A DNA stretch of 58,068 nucleotides from Candidatus Zixiibacteriota bacterium (GCA_020348065.1 CP070742.1:3019305-3077372); one strand, 5' to 3'; shown: positions 34,180 through 42,966, counted from the first letter of the stretch. The notes: generated by a model not told the origin, from the sequence alone. Numbers and translations are program-made.

Positions 34180-34305
34180 TTATCTTTTCTTTTTGTGCAA
34201 ATAGCAGGTCTTTGACGGCGGCGTTGCCATACGTTTACATCTTTTGCCGTCTTTGGTTTTACCGGCGCAGCGGACTTTCTTCTTAGCCTTCTTCTTTGCT
34301 GGCAT
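34180..34305 (-). CDS. 41-residue basic protein with Cys/His metal-binding motif
   Basis: A short frame with an ideal ribosome site (AAGGAGGACACA) before its ATG. The product is strongly basic (PAKKKAKKKVR at the start, KKKR at the end). It contains C13-x9-C23 (CAGKTKDGKRC), then C34-x2-H37 (CYLH). A C-x-x-x-T-x-x-G-x-x-C...C-x-x-H arrangement is the pattern of a small widespread zinc-ribbon-like motif found in short bacterial proteins. Its size and charge suggest nucleic-acid or ribosome association, but that is inference. It ends 9 nt before the shared terminator hairpin. Confidence 0.72.
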   Translation of the reverse strand: MPAKKKAKKKVRCAGKTKDGKRCKRMATPPSKTCYLHKKKR

Positions 34306-34432
34306 TGTGTCCTCCTTGAATGAAAAGAGTGATTATGCCTGCGTTTTTTATATCGAAAAAATGTTTGTGTCAATAGAAATATTTTAGATCTGCTCTCAAT
34401 TGTCTTAATACTGAGGCGAAAGATATTACGTT

Positions 34433-36745
34433 CTACATCTGAAAGAGATACTGTAGTTTCATAAAATATTGTCTGGAAGTTAACCGGGTCGTTTCATCCA
34501 AACCATCGTCGCCGACATCTTCGAAATGGGTGTATCGGTATGTTGAACCCAGGTATAAAACGGAAAACGGGCTTATTCTGTATGTCAGAAGCGGATCGAA
34601 ATCGAACGTTTCATATATATCATCGTATTGGAATATCATTCGCATAGAGAGCTGGGGATTGAATTGATAATTGATCTTGGTTCTGGTTACATAACCTTTA
34701 TAAAGGTTTTCGCCGGAATCGAGCTGGTCGCTTTTGGTATAATCGAATGATGATTCTATTAGCATCCTGTCCACCGGTTTGATATCGGTTCCGAAGCTCA
34801 AGTAGATCGCTTTTCCCATTACGGGAGGGTCCTGCTGACGGGCTATCAGATGCCCGTGGCTGAGGTAAAAAGAAAAACCCAGCAGCTCAGAAAAGTACGA
34901 TTCAGCGAGAAGCTGAAAATGCCAGATGTCATCGAATTCGATTCCCCTGAATCTCTCATATACCCTGGTAATTGAAGGATTAATTTGGGTTCGTCCTTTG
35001 AGCAACGCGGTGGTACCCACTATTATATATTTTTTCTTGGTTTCGCCCTCGAAATTCCATTTGTAAGATAAATCAAAGTCCGACATTAACTGCTCGATAA
35101 ATTTATCCTCGAAATATATCCTGTAATCCGAGAGAAAGGTTATCTCTCTCTGATTGTTGCTGGTCCGAAATCCGTTATCCGCGCGGTACGTGGGGCTGAA
35201 CTCGATTAAACCGAGATCGAAATTAACATGCCGCGATCTTTCCTCGATATTTGCCAGCAGCCCGTAGCCAGAGAACGATTCCCCGTCCAGAATAGAGGTA
35301 TATTTTCCGTCGTTAAAGGTGGAATCAATAATGCCCCGTTCAATTAGCCCGTTGATCTGCCCGTTCAACACGTCCCGGTCCGGCTCTTTGTTGAAGCTCC
35401 TGATATATTCGAACTGGGTGCGCCAATTTTTGTGATAGCATATCTGGTTATCGATCTGTATGAGGGATCCCGATCCTCCATCGTCCAGACGTCTATCCGT
35501 TATAAGCAGGCCGATATATGAATCGGTTCCAAATGACTGTTTGAACCGGCCGAAGTTCGAGACGCTTTTTTCCGTGAGTATATATGCGCTGCCATCCTCG
35601 AAGGGCACTATTATGGGAGTATGCTCGTCGCGCGCCACCAGATAGGCGATATTGGAGCGGTTGAGCCTGGAGGTGAATTTGCCGGCAAACTCCGGATCGT
35701 TGATGGTCCTCGAATAAAAGGTATTCGACCAGGTGCCGAAAAGATCGCTGCCTTCCTGAAAAAAGGGTCTTCTTTCGGGATAGAAAAGAGCGAAAGTGGT
35801 GTTTAAATCGATCTGCGCCTCGTCGGATTCGACCTGGCTGAAATCGGGATTGTATGTACCCTCGGCGGTGATATTCGAATTAACGGCATACCTGGCGCCC
35901 AGGGAGAACTCGCCGTCGGGATCGTCGTTAATAAAATCAAAGGGATCATTAGAGTCGCCTGCCCCGTCAAGATATCCTGACTGGTAAGTAATAACCGAGG
36001 GAAGAAATTCTATTCCTTTTCCCGGAGTGACATTTTTTATCCCCGATACCGTTCCCCACTGGCAGGGCCAGCAGGGTTCATCGCGATCGTATGCCGCCCA
36101 GGAATACTGGTAATGGCTGTCACGATACCGGTGCCTGTAAAAATCCATTCTCCAGGTTTGAATATCTTTATTGGGGAATCGAAGGCTCGAAAAGGGAATG
36201 GCCATTTCAACCTGGTAACCATGGTCGGTTATTCTCGCGGCGGAATCCCAGATTAAATCGTAGCTGCCGTCCTCCCCACGATAAGGCGACCACAAAGCGT
36301 CCATCTGAACGCCGTACGGATTAACATTAAAAGTATAAGCCCAAATGGCATCACCGTATGTATCAATAAAAACTCCGATATTATCCTGGCCGCCCCAGAG
36401 CTTGTCTCTTTCGCAAAAGGAAGCCCGGATTTCTTCTGGCTTGTCATAGCAAATGAACGCAACATATAATTTGCTGTCGTCATATGTAATGAACGTTTTA
36501 GTCTCGACGTCGGGTTTTACCTGATCTCCGGGATTGTTTTCAACGAACTGGTTTACCGACACTGCGTTTTTCCAGCAATCGTCATCCAGCGAACCATCGA
36601 TCTTCACGGAGCTGTTTATTTTGGATATTTCTAATTCGGGTTTATAAACAGGCTTAAAATTATCGCTATCTGTAATCGCCGGGGCAGCAGAGACTGAGAA
36701 TATTAATAATATAGTGGCGCATTTAAAGTTATCGCAACTGATCAT
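34433..36745 (-). CDS. DUF5916 outer-membrane protein with N-terminal CBM9-like domain
   Basis: 770 residues. A signal peptide (about 1-25) precedes a CBM9-like domain (about 35-230): KIDGSLDDDCWKNAV, then WGGQDNIGVFIDTYGD, then YQVEMAIPFSSLRFP. From about 240 the protein is DUF5916, a beta-barrel with many aromatic-ended strands: NPDFSQVESDEAQIDLNTTF, then LFYPERRPFFQEGSDLF, and a C-terminal strand ending in Phe-Gln-Met. It should sit in the outer membrane and bind or pass glycans or other ligands. Its signal peptide and upstream region are shared with the gene at 37437-40424. GAGAGGAGTAAGT precedes the ATG. Confidence 0.88.
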   Translation of the reverse strand: MISCDNFKCATILLIFSVSAAPAITDSDNFKPVYKPELEISKINSSVKIDGSLDDDCWKNAVSVNQFVENNPGDQVKPDVETKTFITYDDSKLYVAFICYDKPEEIRASFCERDKLWGGQDNIGVFIDTYGDAIWAYTFNVNPYGVQMDALWSPYRGEDGSYDLIWDSAARITDHGYQVEMAIPFSSLRFPNKDIQTWRMDFYRHRYRDSHYQYSWAAYDRDEPCWPCQWGTVSGIKNVTPGKGIEFLPSVITYQSGYLDGAGDSNDPFDFINDDPDGEFSLGARYAVNSNITAEGTYNPDFSQVESDEAQIDLNTTFALFYPERRPFFQEGSDLFGTWSNTFYSRTINDPEFAGKFTSRLNRSNIAYLVARDEHTPIIVPFEDGSAYILTEKSVSNFGRFKQSFGTDSYIGLLITDRRLDDGGSGSLIQIDNQICYHKNWRTQFEYIRSFNKEPDRDVLNGQINGLIERGIIDSTFNDGKYTSILDGESFSGYGLLANIEERSRHVNFDLGLIEFSPTYRADNGFRTSNNQREITFLSDYRIYFEDKFIEQLMSDFDLSYKWNFEGETKKKYIIVGTTALLKGRTQINPSITRVYERFRGIEFDDIWHFQLLAESYFSELLGFSFYLSHGHLIARQQDPPVMGKAIYLSFGTDIKPVDRMLIESSFDYTKSDQLDSGENLYKGYVTRTKINYQFNPQLSMRMIFQYDDIYETFDFDPLLTYRISPFSVLYLGSTYRYTHFEDVGDDGLDETTRLTSRQYFMKLQYLFQM

Positions 36746-36855
36746 ACTTACTCCTCTCGATCGTCAAAACACCACCAGGACCAATAAGATAATCTACACC
36801 AAACACCATTTAATTACGGCAGATCCTAATTTTGGTTTCATCTTAATATTTTTTT
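36711..36855 (-). repeat. Shared leader, copy A (promoter region, ribosome site and signal peptide start)
   Basis: This block covers the first codons of the DUF5916 gene (MI-x-x-DNFKCA) and about 110 bases upstream. It matches 40386-40525 with few changes: TTTAAAGTTATCG, TGATCATACTTACTCCTCTC, CGTCAAAACACCA, CTACACCAAACACCATTTA and TTCATCTTAA occur in both, in the same order. The downstream coding regions are unrelated. Confidence 0.68.
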
Positions 36856-36993
36856 ACACCTATGGCTTGCCGGCTCCGGCAATACTATATTTGAAGTTAG
36901 TCGTGGAGAATGTTAGATTCGCTCGGCTGGAAATCCCTGGCTCGGCCTGCGGAATAGTCCTGTTTTCAATGACTTGAGAAAACGCCGTTTCCG

Positions 36994-37042
36994 AAATCAT
37001 CTCTTGGTATCCGGCCTTCAAGTCCCTGCGCCGCCAGTTATC
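36994..37042 (+). repeat. tRNA-Met 3'-end copy (attachment-site remnant)
   Basis: AAATCATCTC, TATCCGGCCTTCAAGTCCCT and GCGCCGCCAGTT match the intact tRNA from 2781 to 2826 with some changes in the anticodon and T stems. The 5' half is missing. It is the third direct copy. The acceptor strand ends in GCCGCCA, like the copy at 30035. Nothing else is recognisable in 36860-37372. Confidence 0.62.
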
Positions 37043-37372
37043 ATTCAAGGGTTATGGGAATTCAAAGAAGACACAATTATATCAACGCTAAAAAATCGCC
37101 AACATCTTACATAAAAGATAATGCATCTCAGCGGAAAATGGAAAAAACTTATCCCTGCCTATTACGAACTTGTTGTCAACTATCCCCTGTATGTTTTTTC
37201 CAGGGTCATTTTATTAAATGGATTAAACAAACTCCAAAGATAGTAACTAATTGCGCCCCAAACATCGATTGAGAAATATAACTGATTGATTAGCAATAGA
37301 TTTTAGACTCGGTTTGGATTTGTGTCATTGTTCTGCCATTATGGTAGTTAAAGACCGGGTCCCAACAAGAAC

Positions 37373-37396
37373 CGGGCCTCTCGATTGAGAGACCCG
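37373..37396 (-). terminator. Intrinsic-terminator-like hairpin of the Cys-rich protein gene
   Basis: CGGGTCTCTC, a short loop and GAGAGGCCCG on the minus strand form a 9-bp stem with one mismatch, about 40 nt after the stop at 37437. A partly repeated GGGACCCGGTCTTT follows. The T run is short, so termination efficiency is uncertain. Confidence 0.55.
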
Positions 37397-37436
37397 ATTT
37401 TAGAGCTTTAAGGCTAAAACGAAATTTCGGATCGAA

Positions 37437-40424
37437 TTACTTTGAAATAGGTTTCCGCTTAAATATGGTTTTAGTCTTTATTTCCCCGGGTGTTTCCGGC
37501 ACATTGATACCGCCGGTGATGCCGGCGCACGGGGGGCAGTCAACGCATGGCATCGGCGGAGGACCACCCGTGAAGTAGGCGACTCCATAGGTGATATCAA
37601 GACCGTTGTAGTTGCAGCTAGCGTTAACATCGCCACAATAGTCCCAGCTATCGCAGCCATTTACCGCGCAATCCGGGCACAACGGGTCCGGACCGCCCTT
37701 GAAGAAGGCGACGCCGTAGGTGATATCCAGGCCGTTGAAGTGATCGCTGCCATTAACATCGCCGTCAGCATAATCGCAACAGTCGGCGCCGGCGGCCGGC
37801 GCCAGACACAAGCTCATGTCGTAATCGGTAACGGTTAGCGAATCACCGTCCATCCACATCTGGTAAGCGAAGCCTGAACCGGCTTCGCCACTCGAGAGCC
37901 ACATGAACCAGCAGGCGGGATCGCCGGCACCGGCAATGGATATCCAACCGTCCGCGATGGGGCAGCATGGATCGATAACCGTTTCATAGTATTTGGCCTC
38001 GACATCACCCGTATAGATTTGACCGGTACCTACGCCTGAAATTGTGTCGACATGCGTGCAGAGCGGATTGGCGGTATCGGGAATTCCACCATTATCTTCA
38101 TAGAAGGTGAAGACGAACGGCACGGGATCCTCGCCGCAATCATGCCATTCGGGCAACGAATATAGCTGAGCGCCCCAGAAATGGATATTGCAAACTTCAC
38201 CCGTCAAACCGGAGAAGTCCTCGAATATCAGGTATCCGGGACCCGAAACCATGACAGGCTCGGAATTGGTGAATCTCCAGTCGCCGGTCGGGGGAGCGGG
38301 ATCCTGACTGAACAGCGAAGATGAATCGCAGCCGAAAGGCAGGCATTCAAACGCTTCGCATTCCTCACCAATATACCAGGCACCGCCGAGAGCGAGGCAT
38401 TCACCCTGTCGATTAGTAGCGACACATTCGCGAGCCACACAACAGGCGCCGGTAGGCTCGCCGCATCCGGAATTGCCCATATCATATACAATTTCGCCGA
38501 AGCCATATCTGCCGCTGCTTGAATGGACCAGCGCTCCGTCATAATACAGGTAGTAGCGGCAGCCGCCGTCACCATAGGTATCGTAGATATACCAGTCGTA
38601 GCATCCACCCTCATCGACACATATCTCATATACGTAATTAGTGTTGCCATAGCTGTAAGGACCCCCGGAAGCGATCGTACCGACATTGCGTTCGTAGATT
38701 TCCCAGGTGATTTCGCGGGGCCACAAATCGGTTGTCAGATCAACGATTATCTTATCCTGGCCGCCGGGACAGATGGCACACGGATTGTCGATGCAGTTAA
38801 ATAGATCAATCCAGTATCCGCCCAGAGCCATGCAATCCTCCAAAGTTACGTCAGCGCAACTCTGGTCATCGTTGTAGCAGCAACGTCCGATAGGAGCAGC
38901 ACAGTCGGGCGGAGTAGCGCAAGGAATGCCGTCGTCGTAAACGTGCAATACGAAATTGCCGGAATTATTCCAGAATCCACCGACAAGAATTAAATACTCG
39001 GTGCCGGGTTCCGAACACCAGGAGAATGTACTCTGTAAGTAGCCGTGTATGCAATCAAAATCGTCGTCGTTGCCGCCGATGCATATCGGCCTGGTGCAGT
39101 AATTACACCATACCTGTATCTTGGTATCGTAATCTGTAGCCGCGTCGCAAAGAGAAGCCGTAATGGTATTCCCGGTTCCGATCACTTTGTACCAGACACT
39201 ATTGGCGAATTGGTCAACATCGCAGGTCAGGGTATCGGGAGTAGCGCTGATGGTGCTGCCCGGCGTATCTGAAGGCACCGCCACCGTTATAGCGTTCCGG
39301 CAGGAGTCATTGGCAGGGACTGGAGGAGGACACGGATTGGGATCGCAATCCGTCCAATCGCCCTGATAGTTCCAGCCAAGCGGCGTACAGGTTTCCTCCA
39401 GAGTGACGATACAGTTGCCGGTAGCCGGATCACAGCAAGCCCCGGGGATCAAACCGCAAGGCGGATCAAGATCGGCGCAAAGGGTGTTGGGCCAGAACCG
39501 CAACGGAGGAGGACATTGCTGCTGTTGGACATTATCGGTGCAGGAGCCCGTCGCGTCATCACAGCAGGCGCCATGGACATCCATGCTGGTACCGGTAAGA
39601 CAGAGTGAGTTATCATAGTCGTAATCATGCAAACTGCTATTCTTCATGAGCCAGGAGTGACCGTCACCGACAGGCGATGAGAGCCACAGGAACCAGCAGT
39701 CCGGGCCGAACTGCCCCTGTATCGAAACATGCCCGCTCGATAGAGTGCAGGGCACAGGCAACACCGTGCTCCATTCATAAGCGTTGATATAGCCCGAGTA
39801 TAGGCTGTCCATAGGAAGGTCGCCGATCGATATATTATAAGAGTAGACAGGGCCGGGAGCGATATTCGGGCTGCCTGTACCATCGTCAAGCCAGAATTCG
39901 ATCAGGAAGGTCATCGGCTCTTCAAGGCAGTTCTCCCATTGGTCGTTCAGGACAGCCTTCCATCCCCAGAATCGTATATCGGTGATTTCGCCGCCGTTTT
40001 CGAAGCTCTCGAACAGCTTATAGTTACTACCATTTACATTGAGCTCGCTGGCGCCGGCAGACCACGATTCACCGGGAGTATGCGGCGGCTGACTGAAAAG
40101 CGTATTGGTCGGCAGGCATTCCCAGGAGGTAACATCCGTAGGAAGAGCGACGCCGATTCCGGGAGTGCCGTCGGATTCCAGAGCTTCAGCAGGATCGGGA
40201 AGTATCTCCCCGGCTGCACCGGTTATACGGGCGGCCTTGTCGGGCGTAATCTTATCAACGGCAGCGGGTTGCTCTTCGACGACCTTCTGTTTCTTTTCCA
40301 TGGTAACCTGTCGAGCGTAAACAGCCGAGGTTGGTTTCTCGATAGTGCCGGCGACTGTCGAGTTCGCGAAGGTTAAGAAAATGACTAACATAACGGCGCA
40401 TTTAAAGTTATCGTACCTGATCAT
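37437..40424 (-). CDS. Large secreted Cys-rich protein with dockerin-like repeats
   Basis: 995 residues from the ATG at 40424 (GAGGAGTAAGT before it). The signal peptide begins MIRYDNFKCAVMLVIFLTFA. The body alternates beta-sandwich domains (about 95-280 and again about 690-890, both with an FxxGGEITDIRFWG / GLTGEVCNIHFWG core) with Cys-rich modules of the form GACCDxxTGxC...C...GG-x-W...C...PC (at least four). A PPC-like domain (PANDSCRNAITVAV onwards) lies in the middle. Near the C-terminus two dockerin-like repeats, NGLDITYGVAFFKGG and NGLDITYGVAYFTGG, are each preceded by GDVN. It is a surface or secreted protein of unknown ligand. The style is characteristic of Zixibacteria as I know them. 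Confidence 0.85.
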   Translation of the reverse strand: MIRYDNFKCAVMLVIFLTFANSTVAGTIEKPTSAVYARQVTMEKKQKVVEEQPAAVDKITPDKAARITGAAGEILPDPAEALESDGTPGIGVALPTDVTSWECLPTNTLFSQPPHTPGESWSAGASELNVNGSNYKLFESFENGGEITDIRFWGWKAVLNDQWENCLEEPMTFLIEFWLDDGTGSPNIAPGPVYSYNISIGDLPMDSLYSGYINAYEWSTVLPVPCTLSSGHVSIQGQFGPDCWFLWLSSPVGDGHSWLMKNSSLHDYDYDNSLCLTGTSMDVHGACCDDATGSCTDNVQQQQCPPPLRFWPNTLCADLDPPCGLIPGACCDPATGNCIVTLEETCTPLGWNYQGDWTDCDPNPCPPPVPANDSCRNAITVAVPSDTPGSTISATPDTLTCDVDQFANSVWYKVIGTGNTITASLCDAATDYDTKIQVWCNYCTRPICIGGNDDDFDCIHGYLQSTFSWCSEPGTEYLILVGGFWNNSGNFVLHVYDDGIPCATPPDCAAPIGRCCYNDDQSCADVTLEDCMALGGYWIDLFNCIDNPCAICPGGQDKIIVDLTTDLWPREITWEIYERNVGTIASGGPYSYGNTNYVYEICVDEGGCYDWYIYDTYGDGGCRYYLYYDGALVHSSSGRYGFGEIVYDMGNSGCGEPTGACCVARECVATNRQGECLALGGAWYIGEECEAFECLPFGCDSSSLFSQDPAPPTGDWRFTNSEPVMVSGPGYLIFEDFSGLTGEVCNIHFWGAQLYSLPEWHDCGEDPVPFVFTFYEDNGGIPDTANPLCTHVDTISGVGTGQIYTGDVEAKYYETVIDPCCPIADGWISIAGAGDPACWFMWLSSGEAGSGFAYQMWMDGDSLTVTDYDMSLCLAPAAGADCCDYADGDVNGSDHFNGLDITYGVAFFKGGPDPLCPDCAVNGCDSWDYCGDVNASCNYNGLDITYGVAYFTGGPPPMPCVDCPPCAGITGGINVPETPGEIKTKTIFKRKPISK

Positions 40425-40525
40425 ACTTACTCCTCTCAATCGTCAAAACACCACAAAGACCAAAAAATATCTACACCAAACACCATTTAGAATACGCTAA
40501 ATCCCGATTTTGGGTTCATCTTAAA
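40386..40525 (-). repeat. Shared leader, copy B
   Basis: Counterpart of 36711-36855, covering the start of the Cys-rich protein gene and its upstream region. Similarity stops within about 10 bases of the broken end of the IS3 element at 40531, so the IS or its deletion marks the edge of the duplicated block. Confidence 0.68.
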
Positions 40526-40531
40526 TTCGTT

Positions 40532-41055
40532 TCATCCCACGGACCAGCCGACTACCCTCCGAGAATAAAGATCCAGAACTCCGGCGAAATAAAGCCAGCC
40601 CTCGTCAGTCCAGATATAGCTGATATCCGATACCCAGACGGCGTTGGGACGATCCACCGCGAACTTACGATCAAGCAGATTGGGAACAACCGGCAAATTA
40701 TGGCCCGAATCGGTGGTGGCTTTGAATTTACGTCTCATCTTGGCTCTTATCCCGTTTTGCGGCATCAACCTGCCCACCCGGTTCTCGCTGCAACAAACGC
40801 CCTGTGCCCGCAGATCCTCCGTAATACGCGGAGAACCGTAGGTCTGACGGCTCCTCCGGTGCGATAGTCTGATCTGAATAAGCAGACTCCGGTTATCCTT
40901 AGATCGGGCGCTTTCCGGACGATTCCGCCAAGAATAATAACCGCTTTTAGAAACTTTCAAAACCTCGCACATCTTACAGATCCGAAACAGCTTAGCGTGA
41001 TCCCTGATAAAACGATATCTTACCTCGACCGCTTCGAGAAGACAGCTATGGCTTT
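40532..41055 (-). pseudogene. IS3-family transposase OrfB, C-terminally truncated
   Basis: The frame reads VRYRFIRDHAKLFRICKMCE, then KVSKSGYYSWRN and TYGSPRITEDLR (the HTH_21 region). It continues into the rve integrase core with VWVSDISYIWTDEGWLYFAG (the first catalytic Asp). It ends abruptly after SRRVVGWSVG, losing the second Asp and the Glu of the DDE triad, about 130 residues short. In intact elements this frame is reached by -1 frameshifting from orfA. Its upstream part fits exactly that, with a run of seven A at 41059-41053. The fused transposase cannot be functional. Confidence 0.85.
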
Positions 41056-41322
41056 TTTTAAAATGTCGCGCTCCTCCCGAAGATCGGCGTTCTCATACCG
41101 CAAACGCCGCAACTCCTCCTGCTCCGGCACCAGATGACCTTTCCCGACAAAGGCATTACCGCCATCCTCGGCAAACTGACGCTTCCAGCGATGCAATAGA
41201 TTGGGCTGAATCCCCAACTCGCGGGCAACCTGGGCTACCTTTCCCTTCTCCTCCGTAACCAATCGAACCGCTTCAACCTTGAAAGCCCGGCTAAAATTCC
41301 GTCGTCTCTCTTTGCCTGTCAA
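41020..41322 (-). CDS. IS3-family transposase OrfA
   Basis: 100 residues from a TTG at 41322, which has AGGAGGTG six nt upstream; a longer reading starts at 41349. The helix-turn-helix FSRAFKVEAVRLVTEEKGKV, then QVARELGIQPNLLHRWKRQF is the standard DNA-binding part, followed by a leucine-zipper-like helix ELRRLRYENADLREERDILK. The A7 run at 41059-41053 near the end is the expected -1 frameshift site. The gene is complete, but the partner frame is truncated. Confidence 0.88.
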   Translation of the reverse strand: MTGKERRRNFSRAFKVEAVRLVTEEKGKVAQVARELGIQPNLLHRWKRQFAEDGGNAFVGKGHLVPEQEELRRLRYENADLREERDILKKAIAVFSKRSR

Positions 41323-41537
41323 GTTAACACCTCCTGATACCCCTAACATAACACTATCCTTTCCCCGTGTCCACTAAACCGGGGGAACCTTCAACAGTTT
41401 CTACCGATACCGGGCTAACCAGCAGGGATTAAGGGAGAATATCAACCATTTGAATTGCGACGTAATCTATTGAAAATCAGCAAATTATGACCTTAGGTTA
41501 AATAATATCCCGGTTTTCCGCTTTATTATTAAAAATC

Positions 41538-41566
41538 TTAACAAATTTCCTTTTAATCCGTATATT
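41538..41566 (+). promoter_or_regulatory. Promoter of the M16 protease operon
   Basis: TTAACA (41538-41543), a 17-nt spacer and TATATT (41561-41566) form a good sigma-70-type promoter about 108 nt before the ATG. No comparable site is closer. Confidence 0.5.
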
Positions 41567-41573
41567 TAAAAAT

Positions 41574-41617
41574 GAAAATCACGGAAGAATTCGTGGATTT
41601 TTATTTTTGTGATTTTC
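41574..41617 (+). repeat. Leader hairpin upstream of the M16 operon
   Basis: GAAAATCAC and GTGATTTTC form a 9-bp perfect stem around a 26-nt loop; an inner CACG/CGTG is also possible. It starts 8 nt after the -10 box, so it would lie at the very 5' end of the transcript. It may stabilise the mRNA or serve in control. Confidence 0.42.
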
Positions 41618-41673
41618 GAAAGTTAAGATAAAATAGATGTGAATTAAATTATTTTCAAGAGGGAGTTCTTATT

Positions 41674-42966
41674 ATGCGTTTTGCGTTAATGAGCGCCTGC
41701 TTACTATTTTTTCTGCCGTCAATAGCCATATCGGGCGATTGGCAGATTACCGAGCTTGATAACGGTCTCAGGGTGATGATTCTGGAAAATCGTCAGGTTC
41801 CCCAGGTCAATATCTCGACTACAATCAAGGTGGGCGCCAAAAATGAAACGGATTTCTTTGACGGCGCCACCCATCTTCTGGAGCACCTCATATTGTTTCG
41901 CGGTACGGAGAAAATGACCGGCGAAGAGGTGGGAGATGCCATGAAAAGACACGGGGCTTACTTTAACGGATACACGTCATCGGACTGGACCGATTTCGTA
42001 ATCTCGCTCCCGCGTGAAAATCTCGAGTTCGCCCTGGGAATTCATGCCGATATGCTGTTTCGCTCCAATTTCCCCGAAACCGAGATGAATAAGGAAAAGC
42101 AGGCGGTTCTGGAGGAAATTAATATTTCGGAAGATAGACCTTTCTCCAAAGCCTATAGATCCACAGTGGAAGTACTTTTCGAGGGTCACCCCTACTCCAA
42201 GAACGTACTGGGTCCGAAAGAACGGGTCACCAACATTCCGCGCGATTCCGTTTACGCCTACTATAAGCGGTATTACGCCCCCAATAATATGACCATGGTT
42301 ATAGTCGGGGATCTCGATGCCGAAGGAACGCTCGAACTGGTGAAGAATTATTTCGGTGATTTCCCGCGAGGTTCGGTGGCAGAAGACAATTACAATTTAC
42401 CGGTGGAGCGCGATAAAGTCGATGAAATCGAGATAAAAAAGGATATCGGACAAGCGTATTTAATGATGAGTTCCATAGGGCCCAAGGCTGACAGTCCCGA
42501 TCAATTCCCTCTTGATATTATGTCCAGTATTCTCGGTGAAGGCGAATCCAGCAGATTATGGGTGAAGCTCAAGGATGAAATGGGCCTCGTTTATTCCATC
42601 AGTTTCTTTTTTGAAACTAATAAATACGAAGGATTGCTGGCGTCGTTCGCCACCCTGGATCCCGCCAATATACCGCAGGTCGAGAAGGCCGTAAACGAGG
42701 TTTTGAATGATGTAAAGGAAAATGGTTTCACCGAACGGGAGCTTCGCAAGGCCAAGAACAAGATAAAAACGGCGCATTATATCTCGATGGAACGGGGCCT
42801 TGACATTGCCGATAAATACTCGGAATACGATTCCTTTATCGGCTATCAATTTGTGGATGATTATCCCGATAACATCGAGAAAACAACTCTGGTTGAATTG
42901 AACGCGGCCGCGCGCGAATATCTCGATACCGATTCATATGTTAAAACCATGGTGGTGCCCAAATGA
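41674..42966 (+). CDS. M16-family zinc metallopeptidase (catalytic)
   Basis: 430 residues with a signal peptide (about 1-20, ending AISG). The inverted zinc motif H67-L-L-E70-H71 is intact, and the third ligand is Glu147 or Glu148 in AVLEEINISED, 76-77 residues on. These features define active M16 (pitrilysin-type) peptidases of the processing-protease subgroup. Two lobes of the family fold are present. It should degrade or process peptides in the periplasm. GAGGGAG lies 9-10 nt before the ATG. The start of the next gene, an M16 homologue without the motif, overlaps its stop (ATGA). The pair matches the known two-subunit arrangement of bacterial and mitochondrial processing peptidases. Confidence 0.92.
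   Translation: MRFALMSACLLFFLPSIAISGDWQITELDNGLRVMILENRQVPQVNISTTIKVGAKNETDFFDGATHLLEHLILFRGTEKMTGEEVGDAMKRHGAYFNGYTSSDWTDFVISLPRENLEFALGIHADMLFRSNFPETEMNKEKQAVLEEINISEDRPFSKAYRSTVEVLFEGHPYSKNVLGPKERVTNIPRDSVYAYYKRYYAPNNMTMVIVGDLDAEGTLELVKNYFGDFPRGSVAEDNYNLPVERDKVDEIEIKKDIGQAYLMMSSIGPKADSPDQFPLDIMSSILGEGESSRLWVKLKDEMGLVYSISFFFETNKYEGLLASFATLDPANIPQVEKAVNEVLNDVKENGFTERELRKAKNKIKTAHYISMERGLDIADKYSEYDSFIGYQFVDDYPDNIEKTTLVELNAAAREYLDTDSYVKTMVVPK

Larger units (their letters stand above)
40531..41393 (-). mobile_element. Truncated IS3-family insertion sequence
   Basis: The upstream end carries a typical IS3-group terminal repeat, TGTCCACTAAACCGGGGGAA followed by CCTTCA (41368-41393). orfA is complete. 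orfB is cut about half-way at 40532 and the opposite terminal repeat is missing. The element is therefore inactive. It interrupts the gap between the Cys-rich protein gene and the M16 operon. Confidence 0.85.

Noticed and set aside
34149-34373. A 74-codon minus-strand frame over the 41-residue gene
   Set aside because: The alternative frame lacks a ribosome site, while the 41-codon frame has a perfect one and a metal-binding motif.
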